64,000 nucleotides of DNA from Chondrinema litorale (lineage in GTDB: Bacteria > Bacteroidota > Bacteroidia > Cytophagales > Flammeovirgaceae). Shown piece after piece: positions 34,358 through 43,092 of the stretch. Positions within the stretch are counted from its first letter, which is position 1, and the number at the start of each line of letters is the position of its first letter. The stretch is from positions 2,283,421 to 2,347,420 of the forward strand of contig NZ_CP111043.1 of assembly GCF_026250525.1 (NCBI RefSeq), in the 5' to 3' direction. Position numbers and translations under genes: made by a program. The notes beneath the pieces were generated by a model that was not told the DNA's origin, made no database searches, and was given only the letters and a program-made list of their open reading frames with translations.

Positions 34358-35866
34358 TTATGCGCTTAGAAGTTGATGAGTCCCAAATTGTGACAAAAGC
34401 TTATTCATTCTTCTTTTTACTAAATAGTTATCCGATGAACTCGCAATTATCTTTATTAACTGATAGTTACTTATGCTTTTTACAGCATAATAAGAGTTTG
34501 AAGTTCTTGAAATATAATTGTTTAGTGCTGTTTCTATCTCTTTTTTAGCTCCACTAACACCAAGCTTTACCGCTAAATCTGTTAATGCTGCTATGCCAAT
34601 GGCAGAGTAGAAAACTTCTGAAGCCCTTACTGAATTTCCTTTAAGGTTTAATTGTATATTAAGTGCCGGTGACATGTACTGTTCGCGTGCAGACTCTACC
34701 TGTACAGCTTTAGTACTTTCGCCGAGTTTGATGAGAGGACCGTATAAGGATTTGGTTTTGATAATGTAGTCTATTACTAATTCACCAGTTAGTTTTGTTT
34801 GCCCTTTGTAACCTTCTGGTGCATAAACTACCAAACTACCATTTTCAAGTACGATGCCGTATTTTACTAGGTAATTTGTATATGCAATATAGTCATTATC
34901 TTTTAAAAGAGAAACGAATTTTGCAAAAGATCCATATTTAATTGTAAACTGTATAAATCCAAAAGAACCAGCACCGTCGTAAAAATTTAAAGCACTTGCG
35001 CTTCCTTCATTAGAAGATACAAAACTTAAAGCTAGAGCAGTTGCATCATCGTAACCTAATCTCTTAATGTAATTATAGTCTATTTTAGTTCCATTGTTGT
35101 ACTGAACTCCGTCTTTTCTTACTGCATATTTACTTGGAACATTATCTTTAACTGTGGCAATATATCTATTGTTTTCAAATAAATCGTATGAGTTAATTCC
35201 CGATTGTAAAACTTGAAAATCGTTTTTTGCAATTTTAATTTCTTGAAGTTTAGCATACGACATAAAGTCATTTCTAAAGCCTGTTAATTTTTCAGTTCTG
35301 TTGTCAAAAGAATTATTGTAATAATTCTGGTCACTCTCTGGAAGAGTTAATTCTTGACCGATGTAAAGAGCGCTATTTCTAAGGTTATTTACGCTAATAA
35401 TATCTTGTTCAGAAACACGAGCATTTTTAGCAATTCCGTAAAGTGTTTCTCCAGCTCTAACTACGTGTTTTCTGTTGTTGAAATTTGATGTGTTTTGAGT
35501 TACTACTGTGTTGCTATTAGTAGTAGTAGATTGTTGAGTATATGTGGTAGTGTTTTTAACTGGTATAGCAATTTTTTGACCTGGCACTATAAGGTTGTTT
35601 TGAATCGAGTTAGCTTTTACGATTTCATCTACTGTAACATTATTAGCATTTGCTATTCCCCATAATGTTTCTCCACTTTTTACTTCGTGTGTTTTTGTTG
35701 TTATTGTATATGCATGTAATGAACTAGCGTACATTGCAAAGAAAATTGCTATAAATACTTTAAAAGTATCAAAAAGCATCTGCTTTCTTGCGTATTCACC
35801 TATTACATATTGTTGTGTAAGAAATAGATAAGAATTGTGTTTTGAGGTTTGATTTAATTGCATCAT
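34358..35866 (-). CDS. LysM-domain cell-wall protein with putative lysozyme-like C-terminal domain
   Basis: This 502-residue protein has an internal-start option: the frame opens at 35866 (ATGATG), but a good signal peptide begins at Met30 (MLFDTFKVFIAIFFAMYASS), so the ATG at 35779 may be the true start. Two LysM domains follow (about residues 60-104, HEVKSGETLWGIANANN; and 133-176, HVVRAGETLYGIAKNAR), which bind peptidoglycan GlcNAc. The C-terminal 300 residues contain SSNEGSASALNFYDGAGSFGFIQFT, reminiscent of the Glu-containing active-site region of lysozyme/transglycosylase or GH46-like folds, followed by helical segments. It is probably a peptidoglycan or chitin hydrolase, but the catalytic family is not firmly recognised. 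Confidence 0.75.
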   Translation of the reverse strand: MMQLNQTSKHNSYLFLTQQYVIGEYARKQMLFDTFKVFIAIFFAMYASSLHAYTITTKTHEVKSGETLWGIANANNVTVDEIVKANSIQNNLIVPGQKIAIPVKNTTTYTQQSTTTNSNTVVTQNTSNFNNRKHVVRAGETLYGIAKNARVSEQDIISVNNLRNSALYIGQELTLPESDQNYYNNSFDNRTEKLTGFRNDFMSYAKLQEIKIAKNDFQVLQSGINSYDLFENNRYIATVKDNVPSKYAVRKDGVQYNNGTKIDYNYIKRLGYDDATALALSFVSSNEGSASALNFYDGAGSFGFIQFTIKYGSFAKFVSLLKDNDYIAYTNYLVKYGIVLENGSLVVYAPEGYKGQTKLTGELVIDYIIKTKSLYGPLIKLGESTKAVQVESAREQYMSPALNIQLNLKGNSVRASEVFYSAIGIAALTDLAVKLGVSGAKKEIETALNNYISRTSNSYYAVKSISNYQLIKIIASSSDNYLVKRRMNKLLSQFGTHQLLSA

Positions 35867-36894
35867 GATTTAATTGAATTAGTTGATTATGACGCAATTA
35901 TATTTTGTAAAATTAGCTTATGCTTTTCATAAAATTTATCTTATGTTAACTTTGTAGTTAATTGTTTGGACATACTAATACTACTTGTAACTTTTATACA
36001 GTTTTTAAACTTTTTGTAATTTTTTATAAAATGTTACATGGTCATTTCTGTAAAAAAAGAGTTAGAGTCTGAGGATAAGAAGATCAGTTTTGAGAGCAAA
36101 CTTTTTAAAAACTTTAACTTACTTGAACATCGACCTCTTGAAAGCCGATTTTGAGGGAATTAAGAATAGTTTACGATTGGGTCTTGATTATTGTAAATGG
36201 AATAGAAGAAAATGTAACATCTGTAATAGAGTTGAAAAAAAGTAAAAAAAAAGTGATTTTCTTCATGTAAAAAATTTCAAGAATAGTAAAAATTGTAAGG
36301 TTGGTAACGAAACAATCTATTGAGAAAGCAGAAAAATATGGTTATGTAAGTAAAAATTGACTTGTAAAAAACATGTACTAGAATACTTACTCTAAGAATT
36401 AAAAGTACAATGAGGGAGAGGATGAACTAAATAGATTAAAGTCTATATACAATATTATTACTCAAAAATACTTGTTGTTTTCTGTAGATTAATGTTTGAA
36501 ACAGAAGTTTTTGAACAAATACAATTAGCGAAAAAATGGAGCTTTAAAGACAGTTAAATCAATGCAGGTTTCAGATAGTTTATTACTCCGAATTATCTCA
36601 GATTTGGTCTAATATTGACTCTTAAATTTTGAGGGTTTTGAGGTATGATTATTAGGGAAAAATAGATGAAAATATGAAGTGTAAAACGGTCTGAATTAAG
36701 AAGCTAATACAGTAAATAAAAAGCTAAAGAAGTTTGAAACTTAAGGTTTTTAATTACTTCATAATATGATGATAATTTTGTCAGAATTCTCAATGAATTA
36801 AGCGGATTTCATCTGGTTAAAAAGTTAGGTGTTTAGATAGATGTTATTCAAATATGAACTATCAATCCAGTTTATATTCCTAAAGGTTTGACAT
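35867..36894. pseudogene. 1-kb stretch of apparently decayed coding DNA
   Basis: No long ORF spans this AT-rich region, yet short coding-like fragments appear in different frames on the plus strand. They include a 38-codon ORF from 36038 (MVISVKKELESEDKK) and a following shifted frame with LRIVYDWVLIIVNGIEENV. Further on are KYNEGEDELNRLKSIYNII near 36405, MFETEVFEQIQLAKKW near 36493, and NELSGFHLVKKLGV near 36790. A TAACTTTG -7-like element lies at 35947-35954. The pattern suggests one or two old genes broken by several frameshifts and stops. The original product is not recognisable. Chance fragments in AT-rich DNA remain possible. Confidence 0.35.
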
Positions 36895-36921
36895 AAAAAA
36901 AGCTCTTAATAAAAGAGCTTT
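36895..36921 (-). terminator. terminator probably belonging to the gene at 38037-39158
   Basis: AAAGCTCTT at 36899-36907 pairs with AAGAGCTTT at 36913-36921 across a five-base loop. The A run to its left gives a T tract when read on the minus strand, so it terminates leftward transcription. If the IS701-like element (36929-38017) and one copy of the target duplication are removed, this hairpin falls about 15-20 bp after the stop codon of the Ser-rich membrane protein gene. Confidence 0.75.
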
Positions 36922-36928
36922 AATAAAT

Positions 36929-36941
36929 TAGGACTTACGCA
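36929..36941 (+). repeat. left terminal inverted repeat of the IS701-like element
   Basis: TAGGACTTACGCA, the perfect inverse of 38005-38017. It contains the transposase stop codon. Confidence 0.92.
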
Positions 36942-37939
36942 TTTAAGTTAAAAATGATAATAGGATTAGCAAGAATCTGTTTAAGATAGTTGCTGAACGG
37001 AAGTACTTTGATTTGATAGAGTGTTGTTTTCAACTGTTTTGCAAGGAGTTTCAGCCCTATCCAAGCCTGGTAGCAGCAAGCTAGATGGTTCCTCTGGGAG
37101 ATTGCCTTTCGGCATTGGCACTTCTCAGAGCCTGTAAGCTGTTTGTATTCCCTGTGGAACTGCTCAATCTGCCATCTGATCTGGGATTCGTTTTCGGCCT
37201 CAAATACATTCATCCTGTCCGATAGATCATTTGTGATCACCCATTCAATGTCCCCGTTTAGGGAGACTATCTTGAATAATTTGACGGGGTAAGGGTATTT
37301 TTTGAGTTTGACCTGTACGCCTTCCAGCAGTTGCCTACCGGAAAGCTCGACTGTGCCCACAGCCTGCATCCCTGTGTCTCTGGATAGGCTGACTTGGCGG
37401 TTGCTCTTCAGGGTAGTGAAGAATGTCCAGCCGCTTCTGTGCACAAGCTTAAGGTTGTCCATGGAAGCATACCAGCTGTCAAAAAGTATCTTTTTGGCTT
37501 TCAGGTCTTTACGCATGGTCATTCGGGTGAACATCTCCTGGAAATGGTCATTCTTGGTCTTCTTATCCGTTTCTGGGTGGTAGATTCGGTAATCGATAGG
37601 ATAGTAATCCCCATCAATGCCATTGCTGTGTACCATGTTTACCAGATTGATCCCATTGACTAGGCCATGCTCATTGCCTGAGTACTGCCTTTTGGCCAAT
37701 TCTATATACCGGGAATACCTCTTTGCCTGAACACTGTCATCGACAAGGATAAATGAGTCTGGGCTATCTTGGAGATGGCCCTTGACAATATCCCACAGGT
37801 CGGAAGAGGTAAATTTAGAATGGGCTAGAAAACGCGTGACTTGGTCATGACTGACATCCATAGAATGGGCTGCCATGTGGGTACAGGTATAATTCCCGTG
37901 AGTATGGAGAAGATATGATATGTACAGAGATTTATCCAT
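36935..37939 (-). CDS. IS701-like DDE transposase
   Basis: The preferred start is the ATG at 37939 (MDKSLYISYLLHTHG), giving 334 residues; the frame also opens at a TTG at 37963. Features of IS4-superfamily/IS701-type transposases are DVSHDQVTRFLAHSKF near the N-terminus, the first catalytic Asp in FILVDDSVQAKRYSRY, the second in ILFDSWYASMDNLKL, FFTTLKSNRQV, and the Glu in WQIEQFHREYKQLTGSEK (Y(2)R-E-K-type signature). The reading frame is intact. It lies in an IS with matched ends, inserted in intergenic DNA, so it should be functional. Assignment to IS701 rather than another IS4-like group is by resemblance. Confidence 0.88.
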   Translation of the reverse strand: MDKSLYISYLLHTHGNYTCTHMAAHSMDVSHDQVTRFLAHSKFTSSDLWDIVKGHLQDSPDSFILVDDSVQAKRYSRYIELAKRQYSGNEHGLVNGINLVNMVHSNGIDGDYYPIDYRIYHPETDKKTKNDHFQEMFTRMTMRKDLKAKKILFDSWYASMDNLKLVHRSGWTFFTTLKSNRQVSLSRDTGMQAVGTVELSGRQLLEGVQVKLKKYPYPVKLFKIVSLNGDIEWVITNDLSDRMNVFEAENESQIRWQIEQFHREYKQLTGSEKCQCRKAISQRNHLACCYQAWIGLKLLAKQLKTTLYQIKVLPFSNYLKQILANPIIIFNLNA

Positions 37940-38004
37940 ATAAATTAGTATTAAAAAAAACAATCTCTCAAATCTTGAGCATTTTTGCTAGAGAAATTTA
38001 ATAT

Positions 38005-38017
38005 TGCGTAAGTCCTA
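38005..38017 (-). repeat. right terminal inverted repeat of the IS701-like element
   Basis: TGCGTAAGTCCTA, the perfect inverse of 36929-36941. The target duplication TAAAT follows immediately outside. Confidence 0.92.
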
Positions 38018-38036
38018 TAAATAGAAGTTCTAATTT

Positions 38037-39158
38037 TTACTTTCCACTAGAAGAGCTTCCTCCTCTATAAGAACTTGTACGTGAACTACTACTTCTCGAT
38101 ATGGAACTTGAGCTAGAACTCCTGCTAACTCTATTACTTACAGAAGATCTAAATGAGTTCATAGATGTTAATTTACTGGAAGAGCTTCTCGCAACTCTTG
38201 TCTGAACTGTAGACTTAAATTTATTTCGGGGGTTTAAGGAGGTTGCATGATCACTTCGGGTTCCATAAGCATATTTACCTGCACCTAAGCTCTGCCCATA
38301 GTAAGACGATCGACCTCTGTAGTTATAATAATAATCATCGTAATCTCCTCTGTAAACTGGTCTGTTGTAGCCAAGCATTGTTCGTAAAAAAGCATACTTA
38401 CCATAAAACTCCCATACAGGGTTTCCTGTATTATTTGTTTGCCATGATCCATATCTAGTGTTTCCCACATAGTTATGATAGCCAGGAGGTGAGCTCAGTT
38501 CACTAGTAGTATTATCGTTGGTAGAAGAAGCTAGCGTCATTCCTATATCATTTATATAATAATCAAATGCGGTATCACTTACTGCCAGCCAGTTAGTTAA
38601 TGTATCGTATGGTGTTCCAACAGAGTCTTCTAGAAGAATTTTATATTGGTGAGTAAATGTGGTATCGTTACCTTTTACATCTAGGTTGGCATCGTACAAT
38701 ATAACAGAATAAGGTTTATTATTTTGCACAATTGGTGCAGTATTGATTTTGATTTCTTTTAAAGCTTGATTTTTATATGCATTAATTTCTGCTTGCTCTT
38801 TATCATATTTTTTTTGAGCATCTGCTTGTTTTTTTATGGCTTCATCGTAGAATTCATAATCTTTATCAACATTTTTATAATAGTTTACTGCTTCTAAGTA
38901 TTTACCATCATTGTAGGCCTCATTTCCAAATTGATAATAATTTTCAGACTCTTTTGATGGGCTAAGGATGACTACAACTATTACTAATGTAATAGGAAAC
39001 ACAAATATCCAGCCCATAAACCCTGCAATTGAATAGGCTATCTTTTTTTGTGTAGTAGTTTTTTTTAACCATATACCAATAACGCCTATAGGAAAAAGGA
39101 ACAAAAGAAGAAAAAACATTAACGTTTTGTTATCATACCATTTTTGTTGAGAAGCCAT
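38037..39158 (-). CDS. membrane protein with one TPR-like unit and Ser-rich tail
   Basis: This 373-residue protein begins with two close transmembrane helices (about residues 12-30 and 42-67). A single TPR-like helix pair follows (YYQFGNEAYNDGKYLEAVNYY), then a charged coiled segment (KKQADAQKKYDKEQAEIN). A middle domain of about 150 residues is rich in Asp, Thr and Tyr. The last 45 residues are a low-complexity Ser/Arg tail (SRSSSSSSISRSSSSR) ending in Gly/Ser, like tails seen on secreted or membrane-associated Bacteroidota proteins. Family not recognised. An IS701-like element has inserted 19 bp downstream of the stop, separating the gene from its probable terminator. Confidence 0.75.
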   Translation of the reverse strand: MASQQKWYDNKTLMFFLLLFLFPIGVIGIWLKKTTTQKKIAYSIAGFMGWIFVFPITLVIVVVILSPSKESENYYQFGNEAYNDGKYLEAVNYYKNVDKDYEFYDEAIKKQADAQKKYDKEQAEINAYKNQALKEIKINTAPIVQNNKPYSVILYDANLDVKGNDTTFTHQYKILLEDSVGTPYDTLTNWLAVSDTAFDYYINDIGMTLASSTNDNTTSELSSPPGYHNYVGNTRYGSWQTNNTGNPVWEFYGKYAFLRTMLGYNRPVYRGDYDDYYYNYRGRSSYYGQSLGAGKYAYGTRSDHATSLNPRNKFKSTVQTRVARSSSSKLTSMNSFRSSVSNRVSRSSSSSSISRSSSSRTSSYRGGSSSSGK

Positions 39159-39259
39159 TTAATGCAGAATTTGATTTATTTAGAGAAATACATATCTTAA
39201 GGACAAGATAAAAAATATTTTTTTAACTCTGCTAGTCTAATCTAATTTGCTATAATTTA

Positions 39260-40111
39260 ATGGAATTTTTAAGCTTTATCCCTGAAGAAATACTTAGTTC
39301 TGTAAGCCTTTTAATTGCGTATGTACTAATTTTTTTGATATCTAAGTGGTTAAAAGATTTACTTACTCCCTTCAGTATTAATGCTCAACTTACCTCAGAA
39401 GACAATCTTGCTGTTGCCATAAGTATGGTAGGTTATTTTATTGGTATTACAGTTATTTATTTAGGGGCAGTTGATGGTCCTGGAAATGGATTATTGGAAG
39501 ACTTATTAGCTGTTGGCGGATATTCTTTAGGAGGAATAATACTATTGAATATTTCGAGAATTATAAATGATAAACTAATTCTATATAAATTCTCTACTAT
39601 TAAAGAGATTATAGAAGATAAAAATCCAGGAACAGGAGTTGTGCAAGCAGCATCATATATTGCTTCTGGACTTGTAATAGCAGGAGCAATACATGGAGAA
39701 GGTGGAGGAATTCTTTCAGCTTTAATTTTCTTTTTAGTAGGTCAAGTGGTATTAATTGTGTTTGCCTTAATATATGAGAAAATTACTCCTTACTCAGTAC
39801 ATGATGAAATAGAGAAGGATAATACAGCTGCTGGTTTAGGTTTTTCGGGTGGTATTGTAGCAATAGGAATAATTATCTTAAAAGCTATATCAGGTGATAT
39901 GGAAAGTTATGCAGACCACTTTTCTACATTAGCTTTTGATATAGCTCTAATAATAGTATTAATGGTATTTGTAAGATTTTTCTTTGATAAATTTATTATT
40001 CCAGAAGCTGATTTATCTAAAGAGATATCAGAAGATAAAAATATAGGAGCTGGCTTACTTGAAGGTTTTATTTCAATAAGCTTTGCCTGTGTCTTATATT
40101 TTGTGTTGTAA
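39260..40111 (+). CDS. DUF350 family membrane protein, two tandem copies
   Basis: This 283-residue polytopic membrane protein has about eight transmembrane helices arranged as two similar DUF350 halves. The repeated signature is a charged loop then a small-residue helix: SEDNLAVAISMVGYFIGI in the first half and EKDNTAAGLGFSGGIVAIG in the second. A related pair, EDKNPGTGVVQAASYIASG and EDKNIGAGLLEGFISISF, opens the other helices. This internal symmetry implies a duplication. DUF350 (YjfL-like) proteins are inner-membrane proteins without a settled function. Its stop codon abuts the stop of the convergent OmpA-family gene with no gap. Confidence 0.85.
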   Translation: MEFLSFIPEEILSSVSLLIAYVLIFLISKWLKDLLTPFSINAQLTSEDNLAVAISMVGYFIGITVIYLGAVDGPGNGLLEDLLAVGGYSLGGIILLNISRIINDKLILYKFSTIKEIIEDKNPGTGVVQAASYIASGLVIAGAIHGEGGGILSALIFFLVGQVVLIVFALIYEKITPYSVHDEIEKDNTAAGLGFSGGIVAIGIIILKAISGDMESYADHFSTLAFDIALIIVLMVFVRFFFDKFIIPEADLSKEISEDKNIGAGLLEGFISISFACVLYFVL

Positions 40112-42343
40112 TTATTCGTGTACGGTGCTAACCTGAGGAGAAGATACTTTCTTAATCTCAACTCTTCTGTTTAGTTCCCTACCTTCTTCTTCATCGTCGT
40201 TAGATGCAATTGGTTGTGATTCTCCATAACCAGTTGCTATAATTCTAGATTTATCCACACCTCTTTCAATAAGGTATAGGGCTATAGATTTGGCTCTTCT
40301 TTCTGAAAGTTCTTTATTGTATTGGCTGCTTCCTACATTGTCTGTATGTCCACCAATTTCTATAAAAAAGTCTTTTTCTTGAATTAAATAATCAGCAATT
40401 TCATCTAACCCAGCATAAAACACTTCATTTATCATTGCAGCATTTGAGTCAAAATATAAGAATAGGTTCGATGATTTTCCGTTTTTCAGGTTAGAGATTG
40501 TTGGGTTATTTTCAAATGATTTTTCTTGATTTAAGCTGATATTATCTATACTAGGCTGAATATTCTCTTCTGATTCAGCAATTGTATTTTCATTACTATT
40601 TAATGATTCGGTAGATTTAACAGTGTTTTCGACTATATCTGAATTATTATCATTTATAATATTTTCATCATCCGTTTTTGTAATTAACTCTTTAGCTTCA
40701 ACATTTTCTTCTATAGTAGAATCTTGTTGAATGTTTTCTTCTGTACTAAGAGAATCAGTTTTAGCTTGAAGTTCTTTTTGTTCTTGTATAGAAATTATAT
40801 CAGGATGTGTATCAAATTTAGCTATAGGAATATTTTTACCATCTTGTTTTAGAGGAACTGCAAGTAGCTTTTGCGGTTGAGTCGTATCACCAAAGTGAAA
40901 CACAATATTTTGTTCGCTACTGTTCGCAATATTTTCAATATGAAAATAAGTGTCACTTGTTATAGGCATTTCTAAAACATATTTGCCTTCATCATCAGTA
41001 GATACTTCAAAAACTTCGTCATTAAACCTAAGCGTTTTTTTGTTGTTTGTGATTAACTCTCCAGATTCTTCATCAGTTAATGTACCTTCAATTAATATGG
41101 CATCAAATGGTAAAACTCGGTATAAGTCCATACCACCATTGCCTCCAGGTCTTAGTGAAGAAAAGTAAGAAAGTCTTCCATACTTTGTATAATAGATGTC
41201 ATCAAAAACTGAGTTAATCGGATAACCCAAGTTTTCTGGCTCTTCCCATTGTTGTAGCGAATCAATATATCTTGATCTAAAAATATCGAAGTTACCTATT
41301 GATGAGTGCCCTTTAGATGAAAAATACAAATAACCGTCATCTGCAAGAAAAGGAGAGTCTTCATCATAAGGCGAGTTTAATCCTAAAAGTGGTTGAGGTT
41401 CACTCCATTCTCCGTCTTCATTTAGTTTTGTTACATATAAATCTAAATTTCCATCGTGAGAGTCGAAGTTAGAAGCAAAATATAATGTGCTACCATTATC
41501 TGCCATAAATCCATGAGATTCGTTTCCTGGGGTTGCTATTTCTCTTATTAGTTTGCCTTTTCCCCAATAATCTTCAACTCTATCAGCAATATATAAATCA
41601 CCGTTTTGGTAGATTAATAGGTTTTGATCATTATTAAAAACCTGAATAATGGCATCATTACCATGTAAATCTGGATTGGTAAAATAGTGGGGTTTATCCC
41701 AGTAATAATTGCTATCTAACTCAACTAGAAAAATATTTTCGTATTTGTATGTTTTGCTTTTTAGTGTGTCTTGATCCCACAGGTCAGGTCTGGAGGTATA
41801 TAATAATGTATGGTGATCGGCAAAAGCGGCAATACCATATTCGTGTTGACTGGTATTAATGCTTTCGCCCATATTTTGTACAGTACGTTTACTTTCTTTG
41901 CCAAATATTGATTTGGCATTTACTATGTAGTTTTTTGTAAGAGATAAATTTACTTTTTCAGAGAATACAGAGTCTTGTATTTCATTAACTGTTTTTTCAG
42001 CGTTAGAAAAATCTTCATTTAGATGGTAGGCCATTGCCAGAAAAATTGTGTATTCTGGTACTTGTTTACTTTCCTCAGAATCTTTTACAGAGAGTAAATA
42101 TTCTAGAGCCTTTTTGGGAGATTGTAAATGTAAATGGCAAATACCTGCATACAGCTTTGCAGTTTTATTTTCTGGTTCAAGATAAAGAGCCTCTAAAAAA
42201 TAATTGTATGCTTTAATATCATGTTTATTATCGAGTTCTTTTATGCCCTTTTTTATTATTTTATTAATGTCTTGAGCATGCAAAGTATTTCTACCAAAAA
42301 ATAGTAATAAAGCTGTAGCCACCAGAGCGAAAAAACGTAACAT
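40112..42343 (-). CDS. TPR–PD40–CRD–OmpA envelope protein (PorE-like architecture)
   Basis: This 743-residue protein has a signal peptide (core about residues 3-20, ending LHAQD), N-terminal TPR-like helices (about 30-150), a WD40-like PD40 propeller (about 165-430; LLYTSRPDLW, TLYFASNFDSHDGNLDLY, YLYFSSKGHSSIGNFDIF) and a carboxypeptidase-regulatory-like beta domain (about 433-520, GTLTDEESGELI). A low-complexity Glu/Asn-rich linker (about 530-620) leads to a C-terminal OmpA peptidoglycan-binding domain (about 630-735; IGGHTDNVGSSQYNKELSERRA). This order matches PorE of the type IX secretion apparatus, but many Bacteroidota paralogues share it. It should sit in the periplasm bound to peptidoglycan. 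It converges tail to tail on the DUF350 gene. Confidence 0.88.
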   Translation of the reverse strand: MLRFFALVATALLLFFGRNTLHAQDINKIIKKGIKELDNKHDIKAYNYFLEALYLEPENKTAKLYAGICHLHLQSPKKALEYLLSVKDSEESKQVPEYTIFLAMAYHLNEDFSNAEKTVNEIQDSVFSEKVNLSLTKNYIVNAKSIFGKESKRTVQNMGESINTSQHEYGIAAFADHHTLLYTSRPDLWDQDTLKSKTYKYENIFLVELDSNYYWDKPHYFTNPDLHGNDAIIQVFNNDQNLLIYQNGDLYIADRVEDYWGKGKLIREIATPGNESHGFMADNGSTLYFASNFDSHDGNLDLYVTKLNEDGEWSEPQPLLGLNSPYDEDSPFLADDGYLYFSSKGHSSIGNFDIFRSRYIDSLQQWEEPENLGYPINSVFDDIYYTKYGRLSYFSSLRPGGNGGMDLYRVLPFDAILIEGTLTDEESGELITNNKKTLRFNDEVFEVSTDDEGKYVLEMPITSDTYFHIENIANSSEQNIVFHFGDTTQPQKLLAVPLKQDGKNIPIAKFDTHPDIISIQEQKELQAKTDSLSTEENIQQDSTIEENVEAKELITKTDDENIINDNNSDIVENTVKSTESLNSNENTIAESEENIQPSIDNISLNQEKSFENNPTISNLKNGKSSNLFLYFDSNAAMINEVFYAGLDEIADYLIQEKDFFIEIGGHTDNVGSSQYNKELSERRAKSIALYLIERGVDKSRIIATGYGESQPIASNDDEEEGRELNRRVEIKKVSSPQVSTVHE

Positions 42344-42573
42344 ACTGAAAAAGTGTTAATTGTAGGTTAGTAACGGGTTATTATATGTATAAGTGTAAAT
42401 TGTTATTTGTATTGATATAGTAATCTATTGCAAAGCTTAATTATTTAAAAAAATGGGGCTTTTGCTATGAGGTAAGTTTGTTAATAGTAATAAATCTTAA
42501 ATGCATTTGTAATAAACTTTATTGTGTTGCGACATATGGAATAAACTACTTCTGAACTTTTTAATCAGGTACT

Positions 42574-43092
42574 GTGAACTCTCTAAAACTTGAAAAAAAA
42601 TTTACTGAGCTTGTTACCTGTCATCAGGGAATTATTCATAAGGTGTGTGGTATGTACTGCAAACATGAAGAAGCCCGGAAGGACTTATTCCAAGAAATTG
42701 TTGTGCAATTATGGCGATCTTTCCCATCATTTAGAGGAGAGTCTCAGGTAACAACATGGATGTATCGTGTTGCGCTCAATACGGCGATTTCTAGCTTTCG
42801 AAAAGAAGTAAGAAAGCCTGATGAAGAAAGTATCTCAAACAAAGTGTATCAAATTCCAGTATCTAATAAGTTAAAGCAGGAACAGGAGGAACAGATATCT
42901 TTTATGTACAAGGCTATAGAACAGCTATCGCAAGTAGAAAAGGCTGTTATTATGTTGTATCTCGAAGAATATAGTTATGACGAAATTGCCGAAATTACTG
43001 GCATGACTCGCACCAATGTTGGTGTTAAAATCAACAGAATTAAAGCTAAACTTCAAAAAATTTTAAAACCAGTATATAATGAGATTAGATGA
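42574..43092 (+). CDS. ECF-type RNA polymerase sigma factor
   Basis: This 172-residue sigma-70 family protein starts at a GTG (42574). Region 2 spans about residues 10-75 (QEIVVQLWRSFPSFRGESQVTTWMYRVALNTA, seen in two pieces) and region 4 spans about 110-165, with the helix-turn-helix SYDEIAEITGMTRTNVGVKI. It lacks regions 1 and 3, as ECF factors do. The next gene overlaps it by 14 bp and encodes a four-helix membrane protein, the place where an anti-sigma factor is normally found. An imperfect -7-like element (TACTTCTG) precedes it, which may reflect autoregulation. Confidence 0.9.
   Translation: MNSLKLEKKFTELVTCHQGIIHKVCGMYCKHEEARKDLFQEIVVQLWRSFPSFRGESQVTTWMYRVALNTAISSFRKEVRKPDEESISNKVYQIPVSNKLKQEQEEQISFMYKAIEQLSQVEKAVIMLYLEEYSYDEIAEITGMTRTNVGVKINRIKAKLQKILKPVYNEIR

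Larger units (their letters stand above)
36929..38017 (-). mobile_element. complete IS701-like insertion sequence (1089 bp)
   Basis: The element is bounded by perfect 13-bp terminal inverted repeats, TAGGACTTACGCA at 36929-36941 and TGCGTAAGTCCTA at 38005-38017, and by a 5-bp direct repeat TAAAT at 36924-36928 and 38018-38022, which is the likely target duplication. It carries one intact transposase gene whose stop codon (36935-36937) lies inside the left repeat. Intact ends and frame suggest recent insertion. Its G+C content is visibly higher than that of the flanking DNA. Confidence 0.92.

Noticed and set aside
36038..36154. 38-codon ORF as a functional small gene
   Set aside because: It sits among other coding-like fragments in changing frames and is followed at once by a shifted continuation, so it is better read as part of a decayed gene.
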